Below the pieces are notes generated by a model, which saw nothing but the letters and a program-made list of their open reading frames with translations, was not told where the DNA came from and made no database searches. Both the position numbers and the translations under genes were made by a program. A stretch of 64,000 nucleotides of DNA from Synchiropus splendidus (taxonomy: Eukaryota > Chordata > Actinopteri > Syngnathiformes > Callionymidae), in assembly GCF_027744825.2 (NCBI RefSeq), contig NC_071340.1, positions 6,264,501-6,328,500 of the forward strand, written 5' to 3'. This document shows, piece by piece, positions 1-11,133 of this stretch; positions within the stretch are counted from its first letter, which is position 1; each line of letters begins with the position of its first letter.

Positions 1-1297
1 GCACAGTTTATTTTAAAACTGTACGTATGTGGGTGCATCAGTTTGGTATGTGTGTCTGATTTTGAAGCTCTGTAACGGAAGCATGCCTGATGATGCAGAC
101 ATGTATGATTCCACATCGATACAATGATGGACAGGCTTTTAGCTAGGGGGGCATCTGAACTGAACTGCAAAACATGAGAAATTGGACGCCATGTTACCTC
201 AGCAGGACGCCCTAAATTTCCAGTCATTAGTGCCTGTATAATGCCCTACTCAAAGTGTCATCACACTGGTTTCCAGGGAAAGGGTGTTTTGCTGAATGTG
301 ATTGAAATTTGCTGTGAGTGTGTGAAAGAAAATTGTATGCTTATCTTGCTCACAGCATCTTTTTTACAAAGCAAATTATAGCAGTTGATGACATTATTAT
401 TATTATTATTAAAAATGAGTCTGTGCACCCACGAAGAAGCTACACAATGTTACACCTGCAGTGTATAATGTGACGAGAGCAGATAATGAATAATAAAGGG
501 AGTTGAAAATGATCTCACACCCTGCTTGCCCTCAGTGATGTAAATGTTGATATGAACTGTTGTAATGAATTGCATTGAATCGTCGGCAAGATAATCCTAA
601 TCGAATCGTGAGACCACTGAAAATGCACAGTCCTACAGTCAATTATTGGAATTATTGTCCGTTATTTTTGTTTTGACACATACACATGAGCGGTATTCCG
701 CAAAGCAGCTGTTGTCGTGAAAAACAAACTAAACCCACTCAGCCTTCGTAGCAGCGCCTTCGGGAAACACAGCTTTTAATCTGTCATGATAATAGTCAGT
801 CACATTTAAAAAAAAAAAAAAAAAAAGGTGCTCCATGCCGCTTTATTTATACAATGCTGAGCGACATCAATCCCATACTGCTTTGCAGATTACATGAACA
901 AACCTGTGACGTCAGGACTAATGAGAAGAGCGGGCTAAAGGAATGGAGGAATAAATAAATCAAATGACTGCATATAGGATAACCTTTGACCTTTCACACA
1001 TTGCCATATGTTAAGGTGACGTTTCATCTTGCTAACACTGTAGATTATTGTTAATACATGGAACAGCATGAGTGGTCCTCATTAAATTATGTGATACCTG
1101 ACATTGCCTCCATGGTGTCTGTCAAACTGTACTACTACACTATGACAAACATCATCCTAAAACTATACATTATCTGCTGCCTGCATAACATAATTGTCAG
1201 AGGCGATTTCAGTAGTCCAACTTAGGAGGTTCTTTGTACGTCATAATAAAATATTCATGTTATATGTGTAGAAATCTTTAGATTTAGACAATCTTAC
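1..1297. other. Left-edge intronic stretch
   Basis: No coding exon was recognised here. By position it should be an intron of arhgef28, whose next recognisable exon on the minus strand ends at 1298. It holds an A19 homopolymer at about 808-826 and a short ATT microsatellite near 390-411. Later arhgef28 exons (C1, DH and PH domains) must lie to the left of the window. Confidence 0.5.
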
Positions 1298-4200
1298 CTG
1301 ATTCAGACGAGTCGTCCTCCTGCTCCTCCTGGTTCATACAAAACATCAGCGGCTCCTCGTAGTCCTAAAAATAGAGAGCACCTTTACGGACCGCTGCTGA
1401 ACTGAACCGTTTCTGTGAGGGTGAAGCATGTAAAGAAATCCAAAACGAGTATAAACACACAAGTGTTTGGCGAGCACTTGGGGGTGTGACAGGGGAAAGA
1501 TCAATTATCTGCGCGCGCACACACACTCACACACAGCAGGTCCTACAGAGACACACACTCTGTAGTACACAAGCCAGCTATTCAGCCAAGTGTGCCAACA
1601 CCTTTACAATCACAGGAGAACAATGTGCTGCATTCAGGGAGCGAGACGCTACTGCAGGCAGATACAGATGTTTTGGGGGTCCAGTGCAAGGTTGGCCAGC
1701 TTGTTTAAGGTGCTCCTTTGTACTGATAACTCTCCAGCCTGCACAGATTGGATACACTGAATAACTAATTCATTCATTCTCTGGTACTTACATTTTCCAC
1801 TGCAGGAGAATTGTCACCTCCCATATGAGCGTAGAGTCCTGAAACAAGAAGAACTGTCACTTCAACAATGTCACTTCTTGGTTCATAGTGTTTATTTCTC
1901 CAACTATTCTTAAGTCTTTTGTATTGGGATTGGCCTGATTCACTCAAATATCAAGTGCTTCCTGTGGCACTTCTGTGGCAGTGGACAGGGGTCACCAGAC
2001 TTCAAGTGTGTGAATAAGAAACAACCACTGTCTAGAGGGTAAGGATGACCAGTGAAACATCAGGGAGACTTGACTTATTAATATAGAAAAAGTGTACGTT
2101 CCTCCTTTGAATGAGAGAATTATATAGAAGAATGAGCAGTCGGTGCGATACATTCTTGCAGTACCGAATATGTCCAGAGGAGGGCAGTCATGCAACGTCA
2201 CATTACCATTCTCTGCAGGCTCGTCCGCCAACTCCTCTTTTCCACCTAGCGTTTCGACTCGCTCCCTCCGGAATGACTTTATCTTTGTTACAAAAAATAA
2301 TAAACAGTTAATTCTTAAAATATATGAAACTTTGTAAAACTTTAGAGATTGGTTTAAAGGGCAAAAACTGCAGAAACAGCAAATAAGTTACTAAATAAAG
2401 TACATTACAATTGCTTGAGCTCCTTTTATAAGGTTAATTATTAATTTACAAATTTCTTGAATTTTACAGACTTTTCCCGAAATTGAAAGATATCTCAATA
2501 AAACAGTGGAGTCATTTAAGGCTACTGTTTGTTAAGTTAACTGAGGGAAAAAATCTAGGTTGTCGGTGGCAGCATCAACTTGACAAAAGAGGGTTTTTAT
2601 GAAATACATTCTTACTATTCAATAGGTGTAGTAGGCTATGCTGTGATGGCTTGTAAGAGCTTACATTTAAACCAACCTACTACAATCATAACGTAGTTAC
2701 ATACCTCGCGGAGGAAGCCTTCATTTCTGAGTCTGTCTCTGAGAAGCAGGATGTCAGCATGCCGGCTTTCCTCTGAGCTCCACCTCAAGTTTTGTCGTAC
2801 AGTCAGAGTCAGGTTTCCTGTGTCATGACAGAACCTCAATAGGCGAGACCGGTCTGCCCAAACCTGGGACAGACCTGCCGGGGGCGTGGCCAGGGGATTT
2901 GGAGGTCTGCAAGGACACGCATAATACATAATCTAATAGCCACAGACTACATTACTGTGAGCAAAAAGATTTGATTCTTGTTTTCTACACATTCATAAAT
3001 GGTCGCATAAATGATTTTCCAAATTTTACACCCGATGACAGCAAGATACATGAAACAGGTCATCCTCAGGCTGCAAACTCTTTGGGCTAGACTGAAAGCG
3101 ACAGAGCGAAGACGCGCCCGCAGAGGTCGGCGATCCAACATCCTGATAAAGCCCAAGTGGGATTAAGCATCCTACCGAGTGAGCAGGTCCATTAGTTCCC
3201 TGTTGCCCGACGATTGCGCTAGCTGCAGTGGTGTGACCCCATCCTCATTTGGCAGATTGATAGCCAGCAGACCTCCAGGCTGACACAGCAGTAGCTCTGT
3301 CAGTCGACACAGACCCCACCTCACGGCCAGGTGAAGGGGAGACTCCTTGTGGTGTCGTCCTGCAGGAGCGTGGAGACAGAAAGAACACTTCAGCACTGGC
3401 ATCAGGCCGCTGCATATTGCCACACAGTTTGACAGGAGACTGACAATTCATACACTTTCAAGGCCAGATTTTGATGAATTTTAAATCCCAACAAGCAGCT
3501 GGGTGTATTTGTGTTACGTAACTGACAAATACGAAATAGAGGCCAACAAAAGGCAAGACTGCTGCTTCTCTTATGCATTTGAATATGAGGCCCTTCATCT
3601 TAAAAAGCTCTTAACTTTCATGTTTTATATTAAAATCATAAGAACATAACTCAAACTTTATGTGTACAACATGAAGAACTCGACCTACTTGTGACTGATT
3701 GATTTTACATCATTATCCCACTGACCTACTTTAGGTAGTGACAGATTCTGGATGAATCACCTGGGTCTCAGTGTGGTCCGACAAGATCTGGAACTCACTA
3801 ACTCACTCACGTCGGACCAGGAACAAACCAGTAGCATTAGGATTTAGAGTAATCGCAGCAATGCACCAAAGGTTGACAGTCATGAGCCTTAATTCGTCCA
3901 TCACATTGCCCTCTGGTCTTCACTCACACCAAGACAAGGCTCTGGTGAGCCAAGCTTTAGAAGCTTGGCAGAGGAGCGCATTTCCTGCTCTGTACAGTAG
4001 CAGCAGAGACCCAAATGGGGTCGGACATGGCGTTGCTTTATTTCTGAATCAAACACACTGAAGAAGATTGTTTTTGTTGTTTCACAGGTCAACATAAGGA
4101 GTAAACTACATCAAACACTTGCACACTTCACATACCAAAATGCAAATTCAGTAAGATATTATTTCATTCATCATAATTATAATAGTTATTTTCACTGTTC

Positions 4201-7200
4201 CAATCAATTGCAAACTATGGCTAAACATTATTAAAATTTATGTAAAACATGCCTCTTCAATGGAATGTATTTATTTAATTTATAGTTACCACATTTAGTC
4301 CTTAAATATAAATTATTATAATGAGCCACATTAATTTTGTGCATTCAACATGTTTGTCCTGACTTTAAGTAGAACAGCAAGAGCATATAAAGTCAATGCA
4401 TAAACAATGGAGTTAAACTGAGACTGTCACGACTCTGCTTTTATTTTGTTCCCTTGACTCCCATTTTGTTTTCTCCCTCCTTCCTTCCTGTCACATGTGT
4501 ATATGACTCCAGCAACGTGTGGCAGATTGACTCATTTGCACCTACTGGTGATCCGCTCCGTTCGTTTCTCTCTACCCGCGTACATTTTATCCGGCCTTTT
4601 TTAAATTATCTTCTGTTCACCTTACTAAACCATGCCTTTTGTTTTCCCTGCTCCCCGTGGCTTCTTGGATTTCGTTCTGTAATCTCTTACTCGTGCGTTC
4701 GTGTTGACGACCTTGATAGTTTACTTTGTTTCATTGCTCATTGTGTGTGTTCTCTTATTACAGACTCTACTTGTATTCTATCTCCTGGTTCAGTGAAGCT
4801 TTCCGTGGTGGACTCTTCCCGTTTTTGGTGACACTCTGGATTTATTTTCTGTTTTGTTCTCCTGGTTCGGTTCGGTATATATTGTTCTTTCTTATTAAAT
4901 AATTGTATTGACTCGCACAGGCCTCCTGTGACTCTTTCACCACTGCACCTGGGTCCCGCTCCCCACGTCGTGAACCATAACAGAGAGCTACAAATTTCGT
5001 TCAACATCAATATGTAATAGACGGGTTCCATCTGGTTATCATTTTGACACCGTATAAAACCAACACATTGCCTGCTGAACGTAGGAGTGACAGGTCAGTT
5101 TCACAAGCATCAACATGCACTGCGTTATCAAATTATCCGCAGACATTTAGAAAGAGAGACGCTGCGATGAAACAGGCCCTTGTAATCTACTTAGACCCAA
5201 ATCTACTTTGTTATTTATGTGGGTTGCTCAGCACAAACACTGGAGACACACCAATACACACTGATATCTTGGAACATGTCCATCAGTTTGCACACAAGTA
5301 CAAACGTTCACACACACACACACCAAAAACATACACACACGCACACACACAGTGGTCCATCCAGAAGGAACGGCTCTATTAACCACATTACTTGCTGCTT
5401 AATTGGCTGTGATGAATTTAACAGGAGCGCACATGTGACCACGGTTACTTCCGATTTCTGACCAGTGAGGATGGAAACTAGAAATGATTGTGGGTAATAT
5501 ACTGGAGAGCAGAGGAGTTCAAGAGTTCAGACACCAAAATCAGGTTAGGAAGCTGCTCTCCTTGTGAAAATCTATATAACTACTGATGCACTTTGTATGT
5601 GACACCACTATGTCTCTTATTCATCTAAAAATAATCAGTTGTGGTTATTTTTAAAGCTCTCACCCTCTCTGCTGTGACTTCCCAGCACATTCCAGTTCTG
5701 AGGAATATCCAGATTGGCCATGGCCAAAGTTACTCGACGATCCGCAGCGCAGCGGGAGCTTTGCTGGCCCAGGTTGAAGAGGCTGCTCAGCTCTTTGTGA
5801 TCTGTGGCGCTAAGATGATGTCCGTGCATCACCAGGTGCTCAGCCAAATCCTGAGCAAAGACCACCAGTGAGGTTGCACGACACGCTAAACAGAAAGTGA
5901 GTAGAATTCTCACTAAAGTCAGGTGGTGATCAGCTACAAAGGTCTGTCATACCTGAGCGTCATCCTGAACGTACTCCAGCGTAGCTCCTCCTACCCAGGT
6001 GAGGGGTGTGGTCTCAGAACACAGATAAGCTTGAACAGAGACCACCTCAGCAAGGTTGTGTCCTGAGGTGAAGAGCAGTCAAGACAAATTTAAAGATAAC
6101 CATTCTTTTTTCTTTTGCTCAAAATATGGACAAAACAAGTTGACAAATTAATCCACACACAAAATCAGGTAGCAATTCAAGTCTCCCGCATAAGAAAGTA
6201 AGTTACACACAAAATGGAGAATAGAGTAAGGAATGCTGGTATCCGTGCATTATTATTGAAAACTCAGCACTAACACTACACCCTATTCTTGGGTCTGCAC
6301 ATTTTTACAAACAGGCTCAAAGAGAGACAGAAAAAGGAACTCAACTTCCCACAGACCAAAAACATAAGGTAAATTGGTGACTCTGTGTTTCTGTAGGAGA
6401 ATGTAGGGAATTGCTGGAAGAAAGCTAGTGATGAAAGAAAGGATGAGTTTGTAATTCTAGTGGAGTCTTTTTTTGGGAGGTGAGGGATAGGGGTATAAAG
6501 AATGGTGGTTGTGAAGTATGCTAAAGCGCCATCCTGTTCTACTGCAGGCACCGGTGGAAAAGGCTTGATGGCCTATCAGCCCTTTTGGATTGGTACAGTT
6601 TTTGAAGCCTCAGTTGTGCCCTCGTTCCAGTGTAAGAACAGAGGCAGCTCAAGTACGATACATATGTGTGGATTTAATTCTCAAAAAGGCACGGTATATA
6701 AAAATACAAGTCTTTGAACTAGACCCGTCTGGTCTCCAATGACATTGGTAGCAAAACGAGCTACACGTAAAGTCCTGATTCAAAGACCATTTATTTAGAA
6801 TGGAGCGTGTTCTTGAAGAGACGCCTGATGAGCAAATGAGTTCCATTAATAACTATACAAAACATGGACGGAAGCTTTTAATATTGAATGTCACACAGTA
6901 CATACAGCATGTACACTTTTGAGCTTAAAAGGAACATGTGACAGATACTGAATAAAGTGCAAAATGTCTTCGTTGTTATGTCGTACATCGCTGTCCTTTC
7001 CATGGGACCGTCCTCCATCAGTAAACAGTCACGTTACCCATGGAGGACCAAACATATAATCATCAATGCTCACCCCCAAACCAATCTGGTACTTAACTGA
7101 GTTTCCAGAAAGAATAATTTTAATACAGGCGCTCATTCATCAAGCATTCAAAAATCTGCTTGAGTTCCAACGTATTGCTCGATTCGCTCACAAAGAGGGT

Positions 7201-9822
7201 GAAGCGTCTTTGCTTGTCATTTCAGCAGGCTCTGTGCAGGGGCTCACTAATGTTGATGTATTGTTCATGGAGTTGTGTCCCTCCTGAGAGGAAGCTGATA
7301 AGATTCTGTTCCTTCCCAGACATCAACTAACGCTGCATGTGTGTGTGCATGTGTGTGAGACTGGGAACGTGTTTGCCAAAGGGAGTCACTGACTAAAAAC
7401 ACAGAATACATACCAGGCACTAGGAAGTAAAGCATAACATCATTTCGAGCTGGGGTCACATGGACCAGTGTCGATCCTTCCAGAACAATATATACTTCGG
7501 CATCCTCCTGCATCGAGTCCAACACCTCCAGCAATGCGAATACTTTAGCTTGACCCTGAGAAAGAGAAAAGGTGAGAGAGAGAAGAAAGACAAAAGTTAC
7601 TTAAAACCCCCAAAAATCCATCCTTCAACTTAAAGGCTCATTTGAGAGTGTATTGAGATGCAGTGTTCTGTATTTCAGCAAAGTACAGAAAATCCCCATG
7701 ACAGCATTCCTGTGCAGGGTACAATAAAACCTTCACCCTCAATAAAAAAAGGAATGTCTTTTTAGTGTCAACTGCAGAGAGCGGCACTGATTCTGGCAGG
7801 CCGGGCCAGTTTAGAGCTGTGCAACAGTTTAACATGACAGAACAGTGGAGTGAGATGAATTGGAGTCTTTTAAAACAAAGGTTAAATCTGGGTGTGATGA
7901 AACACATTCATGCTGAGCTGTTAAAAATACGGGTCACACATCATTACATGTAAACACCTCCAGTTAAACCACTGTTACGATGAAAGAAGTACTTAACTCT
8001 TAAATAGAAAAAATATATAACTTGAGTTCTGTTTGTGCAGCTAAGATGAGCCCGAAACATTTGTGCAGCCGCATTTAAAAAGGGATGTTGATATTGGAGA
8101 ACTGTCTATCCTAATCCCCGTCCGTATCTTTCACCTGAAAATCTGAAAGAAAAGACACAAGTCTGTACTTGTCTTTATAAACCATCTACATTGGTTGTCA
8201 GATGGTGCTTCACAGACATAGTGTGATTCCTCAAGTTTTTCTGCTTCAGCAAGTACTCACCTTCAGGTTAACTAATCCTTCTTTTCGTTGACACAGAAGA
8301 GAATGAGGCCTTTTATGTCTACACAGCCTCTCAAATGCCAAAAACTAGTTAGCTCTGCATAATCATTCAGATTCTGACCACTAATGTCCAAGCGGTTACT
8401 GGACTCAGCAGCATGGACTTCAAAACACAGAAACAACAGGCTTTAACTTCCAAATGGATGATGTGCCAGGAAGTGTTTCAATAGTAGCCACGCAGATTGT
8501 ATGGGAAAGTCGAATGTATTTTTAAATCAGTGGAGTCCGAAGTATTTCACTGTGTGTGCTATGAGATTAAAAGCTGTTCTATTCTCCGAAAGTGAAACAG
8601 TAAATGTTAAAAGCTGGATAGGAAAAATGTAGAGAAAACCAAATTCATCGCAGTATTGACAGTAACTTCTTACTGAGAGATAGTTCAGAACCAACAAAGG
8701 CAACAAAGGACATCACAGCTAATATTCTTGGGAGTCATTCTCGATGAACAGCTCATATGGAAACCTCACGTGGCGAACAGTAAAGAGAAATCAGCATTCC
8801 ATGAGCATGTCAGCCAGGCTAAGTCAACAAAGATACTGTAGCAACCACTTAACTCAATAGATATTGAAGATTGATAACAAATTACATTTCAACAAAATCA
8901 TTCATTTTTCAACACCTTGAGTTGGAATAGGCAACAGATGAGAGCTAAGATGATACATACAAAAAGTAAAAATGATACACAAAAAGTAAATTGGAAGTAT
9001 AACTTCTCTTAGTGTTCAAGTTTGAAAAATGAAAATTAAAAAGTAGATCAACTATTTGTTGCGTAAAATTATTCCGTACCAGCACATAAACATCCATGGC
9101 ATTTATATGAAACCATCACTTACAACATACTAAAAATCTAATTAAACGATGGACCTTTGTCTCAAAATACACACATTGATAACCACATTCTATTTGTTTG
9201 TGCTGGACAGGAGAGTTAAGCATGTTAAAGTAGATGTCTGAGGTGACGTTCAACAAAACTGCTTGAACTACTCTCAAAAGAAAACAGTCAAGTTTGTTCC
9301 CGTTCAGTTCGGCAAAAACACACACACAGAGAATAAAGCAGCAACATTATTGAGTTGCATGTGTTGCTGCAAGCAGAAAGTGATACATAAATGCAAAACA
9401 TGCAGATGAATGAATAAGTCAATGATTCGCAAAGGTTATATAAACAAATGCGGCTTTGCTTTCATACAAGCTGTGATTGATGTTATTTTCACGCAGAAAC
9501 TGTGACTCAGAAATCCAAGCGTTCTTCATCGCAGGACAAACAAGACTTGCTTGAGCTGAAATGAATACACATCCCTCACCTCACACTTGTTGACCTGAGG
9601 GCTTCGGCCAGTTTTGAAATCCACAAGCTAATAATCATTTAAAGGTTTGGAGAATCTACCAGTCCTCTTTAATAAGGTTACCCATCTCAGCGGATTTCAT
9701 GGCTCATTTGCCGAGAATTTCCAGAGGGAGAAATGAAAACGTGATTGGATATCAAGGTCTCACGCTGGAAAAGTGGAGCAGATACTCACATAGAGAGGCA
9801 CCTTCCTTCTGCTCAGCTCCAT
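1298..9822 (-). CDS. arhgef28: Rho guanine nucleotide exchange factor 28 (p190RhoGEF/RGNEF), N-terminal exons only
   Basis: ARHGEF28 is a large RhoA exchange factor that links adhesion signalling to RhoA and binds RNA. Only its N-terminal ~350 residues lie here; the catalytic DH-PH and C1 parts are off the left edge. Exons in transcript order: 9833-9790 (ATG at 9822, start MELSRRKVPLY), 7555-7414, 6062-5953, 5885-5664, 3359-3176, 2906-2705, a weaker exon about 2261-2207, 1838-1792 and 1364-1298. All have GT donors. The start, the block DIPQNWNVLGSHS and the ankyrin-like block SPLHLAVRWGLCRL...LPNEDGVTPLQLA match my memory of human ARHGEF28 closely. The exon at 2261-2207 has a poor polypyrimidine tract and an uncertain 5' limit (2245 is an alternative). 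Joining the exon ending at 5953 to the one starting at 5885 leaves a one-base phase mismatch. Tandem order with utp15 upstream agrees with human 5q13. Confidence 0.88.
3360..4424. other. arhgef28 intron, no feature seen
   Basis: AT-rich sequence between two arhgef28 exons. No convincing ORF, RNA gene or element boundary was recognised before the LTR-like element at 4425. Confidence 0.5.
4425..4982 (+). mobile_element. Putative solo LTR of a retrotransposon
   Basis: A 558-bp unit begins TGTCACGAC and ends CCATAACA, giving the TG...CA termini of an LTR. It is flanked by GAGAC on the left and GAGAG on the right, a 4-of-5 match for a 5-bp target duplication. Inside are a TATA-like TATATA near 4876 and an ATTAAA signal near 4893 followed by a C/T-rich tail, the expected U3-R-U5 layout. 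No gag-pol sequence adjoins it, so it would be a recombined solo LTR inside an arhgef28 intron. The superfamily (Gypsy-like is most common in fish) is a guess. Confidence 0.55.
5310..5352. repeat. (AC)n microsatellite
   Basis: An interrupted run of CA/AC dinucleotides with a few substitutions, inside an arhgef28 intron. A similar interrupted CA run lies near 1508-1556. Confidence 0.9.
8595..8850 (+). mobile_element. Decayed LINE reverse-transcriptase fragment
   Basis: In one frame the plus strand reads VEKTKFIAVLT and, further on, ILGVILDEQLIWKPHV. This is the conserved segment after the polymerase core of non-LTR retrotransposons (pattern LGVxxDxxLxWKxHI). Stop codons and lost spacing show an old, 5'-truncated copy. 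It lies inside the long first coding intron of arhgef28. The clade (Rex1/Babar-like) is a guess. Confidence 0.6.
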
Positions 9823-9833
9823 CTGCACGCAGA

Positions 9834-11050
9834 CTGAAAGAAAATACAAAACCTTCAGGCAAAAAATTCGAAACCACAGGCAATATAGACATGCAACACC
9901 ATGAGTTCAGACAGGAATAAAGTACAAAGTGTGCTCCCTCGAAGAATATATGTTCTTCAAATGTATAGAAGCATTCACAAGCTTTGACTAGCATTTCATC
10001 TGCTGCAGGATCATCCATTGTCATGGCAGGGTGACTTCATGGAGACACAGCCTGAACTAAAAACAGCATTTCCTTTCAAACTAATCGCAAAACATAAAAA
10101 AAGCACATTAAGCACTATTTCTTGGATGCTGAAGTGGACAGAAATGAGAGAAGACTTAAGACTTCATACTTGCCTTTAAGCTTGATGCGGCGCAAGTCCG
10201 GTGACTAAGCGTCCATGAAGGAAATAAATTGATTAAAATAAAGCAAACTTTGACTGGACCAGGTAGTTTAGTTGATGTGTGGACGGACTTGCTCCACTTC
10301 TCCATCAGCAGAGCAGCCGTCTGCCGTCCTGTCTGGTGAAACGTGACTTCAACGTCCCTTCTTTCTGGCGAGTTGGGGGATATGGCACCCCCTATAGATT
10401 AGATATGACATTACAGTCCGGCTCAACGGTCGGTCATTTCCTCGAGCGGTCACCTCAGCAATTCCGCATCCACGATCATTGTGGTCACACTTGTTCATCT
10501 GCTCACTCCCCATATACCAATCATCTCGTTAGTTGTTCTTCTTTTTCCTGGTATCACCAGCATTCTCCGTCCCACGCTGCCAAACCCGTATACGTCCAAA
10601 CTTTCCCTGAAGTCGCCCCTTCGATTATTAATTTCTTTCCTCCCTCATCTCTTCAGCTCATACTTCCACCTTACCAGCTTCCCCACCCATCTGCACTCAC
10701 CACATAATCAACAAACATTATCCATAGAGATTCCTTCCTAACCTCACTCTTATCCAGCAGATCACTGAAGTAACCCCCCTCATCCCTCCATTATTCCTGC
10801 ACTGCCCTCACATTATTCTCTGAAGTTCCTGATTGCCTCATACCACACTTTGTTGTTCAGCCACTGGAAGACATATGCAGATTTGACATAATTTGTTTTT
10901 AATATTACAAAAATGTATTTATATCTGCCAACAAATCTGCAGTCATTGGTGAAGATTGTGAAAAAGACAGTGAATCTGTTTAACACTCAGGGTCATACAC
11001 ACATATACAGATGGGAAGTGGGAGAAGTTCACAAACACTGCTTTACATAT
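9834..11050. other. arhgef28 5' region and utp15 downstream region
   Basis: The arhgef28 start-codon exon begins with an acceptor (TTTCAG), so one or more noncoding leader exons must lie upstream on the minus strand, that is, at higher coordinates. A GC-type donor (AAAG|GCAAGT) at about 10,174 could end such an exon, but this is weak. The rest, 10,200-11,050, has long accidental open frames with no recognisable protein similarity. It probably includes the end of the utp15 transcript. Confidence 0.4.
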
Positions 11051-11133
11051 TCATACAAGTCTCCATTCAGAAGTGAATCATGGGTGGTTTCCAATTTTTA
11101 AAAAATAAAGCAGATCCTCGCGACCAGTCCACA

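Noticed and set aside
4454..4831. A 125-codon frame between the arhgef28 exons
   Set aside because: It lies entirely inside the LTR-like element and has no protein similarity that I can see.
5044..5461. His/Thr-rich small frames
   Set aside because: Produced by translation of the CA microsatellite.
10279..10741. A 142-codon plus-strand frame before utp15
   Set aside because: Low-complexity Ser/Pro/His composition, no domain, no splice context; likely chance.
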